NCBI GenBank assembly: GCA_963555705.1
Contig: OY743174.1
Span: 58,426,234 to 58,490,233, forward strand
DNA: 64,000 nt
Direction: 5' to 3'
Origin: Ligustrum vulgare
Lineage: Eukaryota > Streptophyta > Magnoliopsida > Lamiales > Oleaceae
In this document: in pieces, positions 12,485 to 23,997 of the stretch
How positions within the stretch are numbered: position 1 is the stretch's first letter
Layout of the letters: every line of letters begins with the position of its first letter
Program-made: the position numbers and the translations under genes
Notes under the pieces: model-generated
What the model was told of the DNA's origin: nothing
Seen by the model: the letters and a program-made list of their open reading frames with translations, nothing else
The model's database searches: none

Positions 12485-14216
12485 CTAGTGCATCATTCGC
12501 GCTATGCACAGATATTGTCTCATACAAAATATATTGTGAAATTGGTGAATATATTTGGTATCACTGAAAATATAAATTTGATTTGTAATAGAATGTATCA
12601 ATACTTTTCTTTTAAATTTAGTTACTACATTATAAATTAAATACTACAACGTTTTAATCGATCCATAAAAATAAGCGAGATATAAAGGGAATTATGTTTG
12701 TCGGATACTTTAGTAAATAATACTAAAGTGTTCGAAAAATATAAGTTAATAATCATATTAATTATTCATTTTAACACGTGATCATTTTAAATATTATACA
12801 ATCTGGAGGGAAAAAAAATTGCGATGTACGACATTTGTATTCTGTGAAAGTGATTTCGATAAAAATATATGAATCTACTAGGGTTTCTTTATGAAACTTT
12901 TAAACACAACATAGTTAATTCAAATTTTTGAAAAAAAAATTCTTTGAAGCCCACATCTGTAATTGAATTGGTTGATTTTCCATCTCTATCACAAATTAAT
13001 ATATTAATCAAGCATGATTTGTAACTCTAGAACAATCACCGTGAGTATAAGCTCATACAAATCATTTAATCAAGACGACTCAATTACTTTGGGGGACCAG
13101 GTCGACGTGAATGATATATCCGGAAAAAAAAAATTGTGTAGATTAAATAAAGGATTTTGTCCAAATATTTTTAACTACCATGAATAAAAATAATAACCCT
13201 TGAAATTAATCATTATGTTTAATAAATATTTTTACACTAATTGGTTCTTCTTTTTTCATATTGACAAATTTTATTCATATTGTTACATTATTATTTTAAT
13301 AAAAATTGATGACCGATCAATTGTTTAATAAAATTATATGAACTAATGGTTAAAGTGTGTAGTATATATTCTGCATATTGTAGTTATTTAAATTTATAAT
13401 ATTAAAAATAGAAAAATGAAAAGAATCAATAAATAAATAAAGTAATGTCAAAATTAAAAATGAATTTATTGACATTTGAAATTGTAAAAATTAATAATTG
13501 AATTTACTTAGAAAAATCGTATATTTATTATTATTATTATTATTTTTATAAGAAAAACAAGTTGAACTGAAATTAATCATCGATTACTAAATTGAACTTA
13601 GTTAATAAATTATAGATAGTATTATAAGACTTAAATGATATAATTTAAAATGAATAAGATATTGTGAAAAAGTACTAAAAAATATATAAAGTGAAAATTT
13701 TATCTTTGATCTCAAAGATAATTTTACGGATAATAAATTTACAGAATTTGTTAGCGTGTATTAAATTTCTCGTTGAGATTTTCAATTTGTATTACATATT
13801 TTTGACTTCAAAATAATATAATAATTGTGAAAAGAATAATAATTATAAAACCAAAAAAAAGTAGGTTATACATTAAAAATAAAATATTGATTTCATTAGC
13901 ATAGCATGGATGCTATAATGATACATGTACCATAATATTTGCTAAAACATTTAATATAATATTTTGTCTATGTTTGAGACTCATTATTTGATATAATGTG
14001 GTTTGTAATATTAAATTTTTGAAGAAAGTATGATGTAAAAGTATGAAATTTTTTTGGGTTTATGTGTATGTTATTTTATTGATAGAATGTGTGGTTGAAA
14101 AAAATGAAGTTGTAAATAATGGGTACCAAACATGGGCTTTTTTGGCAAAAAAAAAATCAAAATTAAAAAAATTTTTAAGCTGGAAACTATGTGCAAATTT
14201 TGATGACGACACTTCT

Positions 14217-14253
<37 letters not shown>
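12485..14253 (-). mobile_element. Non-autonomous Helitron, minus strand (about 1.77 kb)
   Basis: On the minus strand it starts at 14253 with TCTATATATATATA, after A. It ends at 12485 with CTAG followed by T, and a GTGCAT...ATGCAC stem sits just before CTAG. The stem touches CTAG directly, which is unusual. Its interior is a relative of the neighbour at 11160-12431, and its 12820-13120 part recurs at 8280-8590. A TA microsatellite occupies 14220-14251. The two 69-codon ORFs at the right end are low-complexity artefacts. Confidence 0.6.
13966..14137. mobile_element. MITE nested in the Helitron
   Basis: Starts CTATGTTTGAGACTC and ends GGGTACCAAACATGGGC, giving weak inverted ends around TTTGTAATATTAAATTTTTG-type sequence. 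A diverged relative is at 17207-17392. It is non-coding. Confidence 0.4.
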
Positions 14254-14555
14254 TAAAGATAAAGATATGAAAGCAAGCATCTATATCAAAAATGGGGACC
14301 TTTTTTTGTGGAAAAAAATGATGATAATTTTGAGAAGTTTGAAGGGAGGGGATTTTTTATATACCACCAATAGAATACCAATAGAATGTGATGTGGTTGA
14401 AGTTGATTATCTCTAACCTTCCCCGATGGCGCTATGCAATTAATCGTAGACATGATTTTCAAACACTTAAGCGCCAAACATGTTCTTAGGCGAGTTTGAT
14501 GTGCACGGGGATGGACCCAGAAATTTATTCCGTAGGGACGAGAATTTAAGTAAAG

Positions 14556-14735
14556 ATGTATAATTTGAAATAAGCTAATAATACAACAAATATTCTTCAT
14601 TTGAACATTAAATAAATAAATAAATTATCTTAATCTAGTGGGGTCAACTGGCATAAAGAAACGTGCTATAAAACATACATGAAGCAAAGCTATTCATTTG
14701 CCAACTCCATCGTAATTGTACTTGGTTTTCACTGT
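14556..14735 (+). repeat. Unoccupied copy of the repeat that the LOG-bearing LTR element entered
   Basis: The segment from TAAGCTAATAA through AATCTAGTGGGGTCAACTGG to TTTGCCAACTC matches the two flanks of the LTR element (20992-21079 and 27603-27715) joined together. It therefore represents the empty-site version of that insertion point elsewhere in the window. Confidence 0.6.
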
Positions 14736-15525
14736 GTGAGTTTATTTTTAATCTCATATATTTTCTCTCTCCAAATTTTAATCATTGATCTTACCTCGAA
14801 ATCCGTGAAAACCCCAAAAAAATCTGTCAGATTTTATCCGAACGGAGGCTAGTTGGATAAGAAATTAAATTTCATGGAATTGACCACTTTTGAGCTTTAA
14901 GTGGATGTATCTTAGAATTCAAATTCAAATCTCAACTTCGTTTCAAACATAAAAAGTGGGAAAACAATTTTCCGAACGTAACATTTTCATGGAATTGAGG
15001 TGTTATCAAACAATCCCTTTATAGTTCAACATCGAAAAACATGAACGTATAATAATTTTGGTAATTTTGTAGTTTACAACCAGTCATTATAACATCTGCA
15101 CACACAAAAAGAAAAAAAGAACATACAAAATAACCATTATTTGGGATGAGTCGTGCCCGCAACTAGCGTTGACCACAAAATCTGATTTGGCCTCAAATCA
15201 ATACGTTTCATTGCTTCCCTATTGAACACGTCATCTCTCCTACACACTTGGACGAATGAGGACAACAACCAAAGGAAGTCGGGTGACTCCTTTTTGCTCT
15301 CCAACGCTCAAGTCAGGACTAATTATGAGCAAAATGCAATAATTAATGCTACTTGTACTTATAAGTTGACAAAAAGGATAACAAAAAATGAGGTAGCGAA
15401 ATTGTGTGTGTTGATTTAAGAGTTGATGTGATGTGTAAAGTAATAGGATTGTGACATGCATGTATTATGTCAACCTTCAAATACAAGTAGTATAGCTCGC
15501 AATGATTAATGCTACCATTAAATAC

Positions 15526-15526
<1 letters not shown>
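14736..15526. other. Intergenic DNA, repeat-derived in part
   Basis: Bases 15330-15480 match 30070-30185 (shared TTGACAAAAA and AGTTGATGTGATGTGT-type runs), so this part belongs to a dispersed repeat. The two short ORFs here on opposite strands have no recognisable motif. No gene is supported. Confidence 0.5.
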
Positions 15527-15570
<44 letters not shown>

Positions 15571-15580
15571 CATCATCATC
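15527..15580. repeat. ATT trinucleotide microsatellite
   Basis: A run of about 15 TTA/ATT units passes into four CAT units. It accounts for the poly-isoleucine stretch in the overlapping minus-strand ORF, which is not a gene. Confidence 0.9.
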
Positions 15581-15661
15581 TTATATTATTCGAGGGTTGT
15601 CCTAAACCCATAAATGTATAAAAAAAACATTCGTTCACATTTTCCCATAAAATTAATATTT

Positions 15662-15855
15662 AACCTCTGTTTAATTTGATTAAAATCAAATATCCATTAT
15701 TTCAATTTATAATTTGGGTTTTGAAAATCTAATGGTTAAAAAGTGGTTTGAAAAGTAAAAAATTGTGGGTTTGACTTTTTTGGATTGTTGAGATTGATTA
15801 TTGTAGAAAAAATTTAAATTTTTAAGAGATATAATGGGGCTCAAACAAGTGCTTA
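15662..15855. mobile_element. MITE-like insertion
   Basis: The ends AACCTCTGTTTAATTTG and GGGGCTCAAACAAGTGCTT are imperfect inverted repeats of the type seen in other MITEs of this window. It is AT-rich and non-coding. The core TGGTTAAAAAGTGG motif is shared with elements near 45220 and 49790. Confidence 0.4.
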
Positions 15856-16178
15856 GTATATTTTGATAAAGTTGATGAAATGTGTAGTTTGAGATATTGT
15901 AGGTCCCATAAAATATGTAGTTGAAATTAATTATTGACTACAAGTATAACTTAATTTTAAATTTTATATTTTATTTTATACCAAACATGGACATAATTTT
16001 CTAAAATCATAATAGTCATGAAAACGGGAATAGTATAACGATAAGATAAATAATAGAAATTACTTTTCAACAACAATTGTGGTGATGCAAGATGTTTCAT
16101 TTAGCATTAATTCATGTTAAAATTTATGTTAGCTTGTATTATTTTATTCATTCATAAATACAATTATGTTTTAACTAC

Positions 16179-16209
<31 letters not shown>

Positions 16210-17048
16210 CAATTCATGTTTTGTCTAATTTAAGAATTTAAATCTATTGCATTTTTACCAAATAAAATATAACAAATTTGATATAAATGTGTGTCTTTTG
16301 CTTATTTCTCATACATATTTTCTTAAAATTTGGTTTTCTCATTAATTTGTATCGTGAAAATACATAATTTTTTCAGTTGGAACTTCTTCATTTGAAGAGG
16401 TCATAAAGATGTGTAACCAATAAGCTAAATTTGAAAATAAATTCTCCAATAATGCTCGTAAGAAATTTAGACTCCTCTAACGTTCTTTGTAACGAGACAA
16501 TAATGATTTATCGTTAGTTCAAAATACGTATAAACCATGCAAAAATAATCATTGGACAATATGCTGGAAAATAAGTTTTCTTTCACGTATAACATTAATT
16601 TTGGTAAATAATGAAGAATATTAATTCAAATTAGATAAACAATTTTCAATATGTCTATACATTGTAATAACTATTAAAAAGACTAATGCTTCCTGCTGGA
16701 ATATATCTTTCTGAACATACATTCTTTCATTGACAACTATATATAACACTTTCTCGCCAAATTTTAATGCAAACTATCAAAGTCTTTGTAAAAAAAAAAA
16801 AAAAAAAAATTGTGAGAAGTTGACAAAAAATATTATGTACAAAGAGGTGTATTATAATCAATATTACATTTCTGTTTATTCAACATTTTTACATTATATA
16901 CATAATTTCATTAAAATAAATAAATAATTATTCATATATAATTTTTTTTTAACAATTTAAATTTTTCATTTTAATAATATCTAATACATCAATTACTTTA
17001 AAAAATAGTATTAGTACTTTAAAAATATTATGCATTACATTCATCCTA
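15856..17048. other. AT-rich intergenic DNA
   Basis: Contains poly-A runs at 16180-16207 and 16790-16809. No coding or structural RNA signal was recognised. It may be the body of the Helitron whose 3' end is at 17083, but no 5' end was found. Confidence 0.4.
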
Positions 17049-17083
17049 CACATAATACGTGCAACGTACATGCTTGCTACTAG
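17049..17083 (+). mobile_element. Helitron 3' terminus, 5' end not found
   Basis: An imperfect hairpin (ACGTGC AAC GTACAT) is followed by GCTTGCTA and CTAG at 17080-17083, then T, as in the other Helitrons of this window. The matching TC start was not located upstream, so only the end is annotated. Confidence 0.4.
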
Positions 17084-17206
17084 TATGTAAAAGAGAGAGA
17101 AACTGAGAGTGATCTCCATTTATGTATTACGATTTTTCTCTTGAACTTATTTAGTCCTTGTTTGATCCCTCATTATCTACAAAATTATTTTTTATAGATT
17201 GTATAT

Positions 17207-17392
17207 TTTAGCCTCTGTTTGAGGCCTAGTATTTCATATAATGTAGTTTGTCAAAGTAAAAGGGATAATGAGTTTTTAAAAGTAAGAATTTCTTTGAATT
17301 TATTTTTAGATTATTTTATTAATAGAATATTGGTTGGAAATGAGTTTTAAAAAAATGAAATTCTGAATTATGGGTATTTAATAGGGGTCAAT
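17207..17392. mobile_element. MITE, relative of 13966-14137
   Basis: Begins TAGCCTCTGTTTGAGGCC. It shares TTCATATAATGTAGTTTGT, TATTTTATTAATAGAAT and TTGTGGGTATTTA-type segments with the copy inside the Helitron at 12485-14253. The right end is eroded. Confidence 0.4.
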
Positions 17393-17639
17393 TTTTTTTA
17401 CCAAGTAGCTACAATTGTAATAGTTAAGAACTCGAATGACTTACTATTCAATTTTAATTATTATTGACGTAATTAATCCTTTCAAAATATAATGCTAGAA
17501 TATATCAAATTAATTTACCATTACCCGAATATTACTATTAAAATTGGTATTCACTATTTTAATACAATATTCGATACTTAAATATATTAAACAATTATTT
17601 CATTTCATATTTACTAACGTTACAAATTAAATACACGTG

Positions 17640-18905
17640 GTCTTATATTTAAATGAAGGCAACAAATTAAGTAAAATGAAATGTTAGTTTTAATTAAAAT
17701 TTACTGAATGCATATTACAAATACATTTAACCTTATATATATAGATATATATATATATATATATATATATACTAGTACATAATCTATACATCTCAATTTA
17801 CAAAAGCAGCGCGCTTGTTTAACTCACAAGATATAATACTTTATCACCTACTCGTATGTAATTGATTTTTCAAGAACCAATTTTTCTAAACATTCATTTT
17901 CAATCACTTATTCTTTAAAAAATCATTTTTTACAATTTTCCATACTTCTTAACTACACATTCTAAATAAATCAATTTTCACAAAATCAATTCGTAAAAAA
18001 TGAAAAATCAAGCAGTTAAGTACTGTAAAAATCGGTCTACAGCAAGAAACCACGACTAATGATAGAAATTAAAAAAAAAAAAAAAACATAGATAACTATC
18101 AAAATATTCAATAATTTTCAATACAACGTGATTTTTCATTTTCCACCCATTAGTCAAAAGGTCATGTTACCCAAAAAAAAAAAAAAAATTACGTTTTAAA
18201 TAAATGTGTTTGATCACATCCTATTTTGAAATAGAATGAGTTTGCTAACATGACTTTATGTTTATTTTGATTAAAAAAAATAGTCAAACTAATTGTTAAA
18301 GTCTATATATTTTGCATTTTCTTATTTTTTTAAATCTATAGCATTAAACATAAATAAAATTAATTTTAAAATGACAAATGAATTGATCGAAAAATGAAGT
18401 TGTAAAAATCATCCAGACTTAATTGAATTTACTTAAAATTCAGATATTTGTTATTTCTTTTAATTTGATAAGAAAACGTAACTCGAATTGAAATTAATTG
18501 TTTAGAACCAAATTAAATCTAGTTAAGAAAATATAAATATCATTGTAGAACTTTTTTTTTTACTTAAAATATCACTGTAGAACTTAAATAAATCAATTTT
18601 GAAATAATGGGACATTGGAAAAGAGTAAAATGTACAAAATCAAACTTTCACCTTTAACCTTTGATGTGATTTCAAGGACGATATGTTCATGGTTAGCTCT
18701 CACTTATGAGTTCTTATTAAAGTTCTCGTTGAAATCTTCGATTTGACATCAATATTGCATATCTTTTGATTTCAAGTATAATAGTATAATTATCAAAAAT
18801 ATTATGGTTCGTTGAAATACTTCTATTTTAGGAAATCCATTTTAGGTGGGAAAAGTTCCACAACCTTTTTTTTCTAAGTATTTTCCCTTTGTATATAGTA
18901 AAGTA
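17640..18905 (-). repeat. Diverged Helitron-family copy
   Basis: Parts align with 19300-19560 and 19960-20220 (CTATACATCTCAATTTA, ACTTTATCACCTAC). The part at 18230-18780 aligns with 20200-20600 and with the 11800-12180 body. A TA microsatellite at 17742-17771 runs into ACTAGT. It belongs to the same family as the flanking Helitrons, but its ends are unclear. Confidence 0.4.
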
Positions 18906-19574
18906 CTAGTAATCGCACCTCGTCCACGAAAGATATAATTGACAAATATTTATTAAATAAGTTGTAAAAATACAATGTTCGACATAAATTTTGCATTCAT
19001 ATATAATGAAAAATAACTAAAAATTAAAATATAAAATCACGACTTGCATATTTCTTTTAACAACTAGTTATTCATACTCACATAAAATCACGATTTGCAT
19101 ATTTCTTTTAACAATTAATTAATCATTATCTAGTTTTCTTCGTCCATTTAGACTAAGTAAGATATCGACAAGTGACTTATTTCATACTTTATAATTTTGA
19201 TTTAATGACTAAAGTCGAGCTTACGATTATTTGATTTTTAAAAGTTGAAATATTTACAATTTTCAACTCATAAAATGAAATAATACGAAATACAAATTTT
19301 AATTGAATTTGATTGAATGAATATTATAAATATAATTAACTTTGTATTAAAAAAAAAAAAAAAATCACCTATAGATCTCAATTTATGAATGGAGGCTTAA
19401 CCCACAAGATATAAGACTTTATCACTTATTCGTATAAAATTGATTCTTCAAAAATAATTTTTTCAATGTTCATTATCAACTATACCTTCTTTAAAACTCA
19501 TTTTTCAAAATTGCATATACCATTTTTGTGCATGTTAAATAAACGTGTAAACCATATTCTATTTTTAAATAGAA
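18906..19574 (-). mobile_element. Truncated Helitron copy, first unit of a direct repeat
   Basis: The minus-strand 3' end is GATTACTAG|T at 18906, with a weak hairpin before it. About 669 bases later the same sequence begins again at 19575 (shared AGATATAATTGACAAATATT and AAGTTGTAAAAATACAATGT). This copy lacks the 5' half present in the next one, so it was probably truncated by or recombined with it. Confidence 0.5.
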
Positions 19575-20826
19575 CTAGTAATCACACACATGAGATGTAC
19601 AGAAGATATAATTGACAAATATTTATTGAATAAGTTGTAAAAATACAATGTCCGACATAAATTGTGTATTCATATATAATGAAAAATACCTAGAAAAGTA
19701 AAACATAAAATCACGACTTGCATATTACTTTTAACAACTAATTATTCATTCTCTAGTTTTCTTCGTCTATTTAAATTAAGTAAGATATCGACATATGACT
19801 TATTTTATACTTCATAATTTTGATTTGATGACTAAATTCGAGCTTACGATTATTTGATTTTTAAAAGTTGAAATATTTACAATTTTTAACTCGTAAAATG
19901 AAATAATACGAAATACAAATTTTAATTAAATTTTATTGAATGGATATTATAAATATAATTAACTTCATATACAAAAATAAAAAATAAATCATCTATACAT
20001 CTTAATTTATAAATGGAAGCTTAACCCACAAGATATAAAACTTTATCACTTATTCGTATAAAATTGATTCTTCAAAAATAATTTTTTTCAATGTTCATTC
20101 TTAACTGCACATTCGTAAAACTCATTTTTCACAATTGCACATACTATTTTTGTCCATATTAAATAAACGAGTAGACCATATTCTATTTTTAAATAAAATG
20201 ATTTTGCTAAAATTTTCTATTTTACAAATTGAACCAATAAGTTTATCGAAACCTAAAGTTGTAAAAAAATTAAATGATTTAATTGAATTTATTTAGAAAG
20301 ATCTAATATCTATTATTTCTTTCAATTTGATAAGAAAATGATTCAAAATTTATCATTTAGATCAAATTGAATTTAGGTAAGAAATGATAGGTAATTAGGT
20401 ATCATTTTGGGACTTAAGTGAGATAAATTAAAAAGATTGAATATTGGAAAAAAGTAAAAAAAATATAAGTAAAACTTTCACCTTATTATTTAATACAATT
20501 TTACGAATGATATGTTTAGAGTTTGCCTCATTTATTAGCTCATATTAAATTTCTCGTTGAGATCTTATATTTGACATCCATATTGCATATTTTCCGACAT
20601 TAAAATAATGAAATAATTATCAAAAGAATAAAAATAATCTATAATTTGACTTTTTATAGATATTTTCATTTACTACATGCATTAATTGAACTCTCTTAAT
20701 TCATGTATTAAAATAAATTGATAAAATTAAGAAATTTCCTAAAATGACAAGTAAAAATGTGTGGAAAATTATGTGCTTAAAATGATGACGATTATCCTAT
20801 TATTATATATGTATATGGAATATAGA
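19575..20826 (-). mobile_element. Non-autonomous Helitron, minus strand (about 1.25 kb)
   Basis: On the minus strand it starts TCTATATTCCATATAC at 20826, after A. It ends at 19575 with CTAG followed by T, and a short ACAT...ATGT stem lies upstream of CTAG. Its length is close to the 1.27 kb copy at 11160. No helicase is encoded. The sequence just past it (20830-20960) matches 18785-18905, consistent with nesting in an older copy. Confidence 0.5.
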
Positions 20827-21079
20827 TGATGATATGATAATTATCAAAAGCATTCTACTTTATTGAAGTACTTTAATTTTAAGAAATACAGTTTAGACGA
20901 GAAATGTTTCAAAATTTATTTTTGAAAAGGGTTCTCTCTTTATATATAAATATGAAAATATGAAATATGAATATGATATGATTATGATATATAATTTGGA
21001 GTAAGCTAATAAGATATTATTCATTTGAGTTTTGACCGTTGCTCATCCAAAAATAAAATAAATAAAATAAAATAAAAAC

Positions 21080-21299
21080 TGTTGTAAAACAATAGAGAAT
21101 ATAAAGAGAATCAGAGAGAATTTCTTATTCTTAATATTTCATAATGAATATAGGCCCCTATTTATAGGGGTGGACAATGGCATAATCGTAATATTGGACA
21201 ATGTCATAATCGTAATATATAAATTTTACAGGGGCATAAGAGTAATTTTCATTCAAAATATTTTACCTAATTATTCCTAAATTTTCCTAACTTATAACA
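21080..21299 (-). repeat. LTR of the LOG-bearing element (3' LTR in element sense)
   Basis: 220 bases, TGTTGTAAAAC...CTTATAACA on the plus strand. An internal near-duplication, ATAATCGTAATAT, occurs twice. About six differences separate it from the partner at 27383-27602 (about 97 percent identity), so the insertion is not brand new. Confidence 0.9.
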
Positions 21300-21312
21300 C
21301 TCCCCCTTGAAT
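21300..21312 (-). other. Polypurine tract
   Basis: On the minus strand ATTCAAGGGGGAG sits directly before the LTR start TGTTATAAG. Its position and purine content fit the second-strand primer site of an LTR retrotransposon and fix the element's orientation. Confidence 0.75.
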
Positions 21313-21340
21313 GACATATTACTCGCTTGCTCAATTATCT

Positions 21341-22009
21341 GCCTCGTTAAAACCTTGCTAAGAAAACCCAGTGGGATAAAACTTGAGCGAAGGAAAAAGA
21401 GTACAGTTGCTCCCCCTGATGTTGGCCATAGTGAATCATTGAGTCTGACATTCCAACAAATCATGTACTGGATCTTGAAGTTCTGAAGTGCTGCCTCATT
21501 AAAACCTTGTCAGTAAAACCCAGTGGGAGAAAATCTGAATCAAGGAAAAAGAGTACAGCCGCTGCCTCGTTAAAACCTTGTCAAGAAAACCTAGTAGGAC
21601 AAAACCTGGACGAAGGAAAAAGAGTACAGCATGATTCTCCCCCTGAAGTGTGCAATTGAGGATTCATGAACTTCTCGAACATTGATATCATATTTCGTCT
21701 GGAATATATATGAAGATCTTCTTGTGTGTAGCCGATATCATAACATTCTTCATAAGATGTGTATGATTTTCTTCATTTGTTGATATCATTCCAGTATAAC
21801 AATGTGTTGTTAATTATAGCTTGTTGATAGCTATGATGATACCTCAAAAACCTTTGCTAGGAAAACCCTGTGGGACAAAACCTCAGCGAAGGGAAAAAGA
21901 GTACATTATTCTCATTAGTTTTCATCAATACGCCTCAACTGTTGTCTCATTAAAAAACCTCGCTAGGAAAACCCTGTGGAAAAACCTCAGCTAAGGGAAA
22001 AAGAGTGCA
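21341..22009 (-). repeat. Five copies of a 66-68 bp Copia 3'-region motif
   Basis: Copies lie at 21341-21406, 21493-21558, 21564-21629, 21841-21905 and 21943-22009. Each runs CCTCRTTAAAACCTTG, AAAACCC(A/T)GTGGGA, AAAACCT, GAAGGAAAAAGAGTACA. In reverse complement, this CTTTTTCC...GGTTTTGTCC...GGTTTT...GAGGC pattern is familiar from the 3' non-coding part of many plant Copia elements. That supports a Copia origin for the element. Its function is unknown. Confidence 0.75.
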
Positions 22010-23997
22010 ACGCGTATTTATTCCTTTTCATGGAATATCACAAGTATATTGATGCAATCTCATATCTTTTCATCAAAACGTATCATTCATGATGAGCTTT
22101 ATATAAATCGTTCATAGCTCATTTATGATGTCATAGTTTATTTATGATGTACTGAACATGCTATACCAAGCAATGTTTATTTAGTTGACTGATTGCATTA
22201 CTCAAATCTAGAATTGATTCACTTCTATCAAAATCTAGAATTCACATCTGATGAATAATTAAATATTCATTTTCATATTCACTTCTAGTGAATAATCAAT
22301 TTTCGGTGGATAATATAATTTTGCATATTGAAAATCAATTGCATGCCCAAATATTCAAATATAATAATAGTACACTCCAATTTCATTTTCAACATATTAT
22401 ATTATGGGGTCATTTGTATCATCCTATAGTGATATTAATCTGGGCATATTGAATCTTTCAATGATTTATACATGTATGTTCTTGCACTTTATAAACTGCA
22501 ATTTCTAATTTGCAGGAGCATAATCAATCATTGAAATAAATATCAATTTTGACATATAATCTACAATCATTTTACTTGAAATCCCAACGTACCGCGATCA
22601 ACTGGTACATCAAAGAATACCCTCAAAATATCGAGATGAGAATCACACTTTTTGATCTCACTCATTGGTATATCAAAGAGCTCAAGCTAGTGATTTAGAT
22701 TATAGTCACATCCACCATATGTCATGCCAGTTCAATGAAAAATCTTGCGCGCAACGAGTCGTCATCTACGACTGTGAAATATTTTTCATTTGTACATATA
22801 ATTACTGGCTTTACACATTTAAGCATTTGGACTTCTGGTCCTTGAATAATAATCCCTACATTGGGGTTATATACTTGGCCAAAGTATTATAATTTCATCA
22901 ACCTCATTTTCATAAGAGGGTTGTATGTAGTCGACTTATTTATCGATTCCATTTCAACTCAATATAACATAGAGAGATCTCTGTATATGTTCTATCATCA
23001 GGTACCTGAATATCTCCTCATTATGTCCCTTTTACTCACCATGAGTATTTAGCCTCAAAGGGATCATTTCAATCATTCAAGAGATATTTATTTTGGAATC
23101 GATAGTCATTATGCTTCAGGCATAATTACGCTTTAAGCGTGTTTTCCCCATAATATTCACAAATCTTATATTATATCAATCGGCTAAAATGCCGCAACAC
23201 ATGTCATACAATCATATATCAAGTGCATATTGTTGGAGTGTATATAGATATCGCACTTCTTAGAAATCATAAAGCTGCATAAGCAAATCTTTATTTCATT
23301 GTATTGACATGTTTATATGTAGAATATTGCTGCATAATCAAATTGTTCTCATAGCAAATAACTTGAGGCTTTTAATCTGCTAAACCATTAGCAATATAAT
23401 ATTCTATTATCTCAACTAATTTGTAAAATCATTAATGACTTTAAGATATATTCATGCTAGCATTTATCACTTTGCTCGTAATATCATTACGTGAGCAAAT
23501 AATCAGTCATTCATTTAGTGAGATAATTAATTTGCTTTTGAGAACAAGCAGCAATGATAACAATCTTCTGGTTCTTTAATGAATGCCATTATTCATTCTC
23601 AATAAATCTCATTATTGAATTGGAATCTAACCAATCATTATAGAACTTCTGGTTCAACAAGATATTTCACTTGTACATATGTATGAACTTCTGGTTCAAT
23701 ACAGTATTTATTTCATCAGTACATATTTCTGTACAGTTCAAATCAGCATACCTTTATTACTTTTATACCAGAAAAATCAGGTACAATATCCAAGGAAATA
23801 TCTCATGATCTCAATCTTGTCGCCAAATCTTCCCTTATATCGAAAAAGGTAATGACGTATTATCTCACCTTTTCAATAACTTATTCCATTATTTCTTGAT
23901 GGAATCGATATCACTGACACGCGGAGCCATCGCTCTTTCACGCGTTGAATAATGCATTTAAATAGATGATTTGGGAAGAAGGCTAGATGCATCAAAA
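22010..23997. other. Non-coding interior of the LTR element
   Basis: AT-rich DNA with repeated AACTTCTGGTTC motifs (about 23646, 23688) that return as AACTTCTGGTA or CTTCTGGA at about 25790-26060. The short ORFs at 22665-23052 show no recognisable domain. Nothing resembling gag or pol is seen. Confidence 0.6.

Noticed and set aside
14043..14280. ORFs ending in repeated YI or IY residues
   Set aside because: They read through the TA microsatellite at a Helitron end.
17742..17785. Helitron 3' end at ACTAGT after the TA run
   Set aside because: The sequence on both sides aligns continuously with other family copies, so the CTAG here is probably internal and created by TA expansion.
21341..22009. 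CRISPR-like array
   Set aside because: The repeats are too long and diverged, spacers are irregular, and the setting is a plant retroelement.
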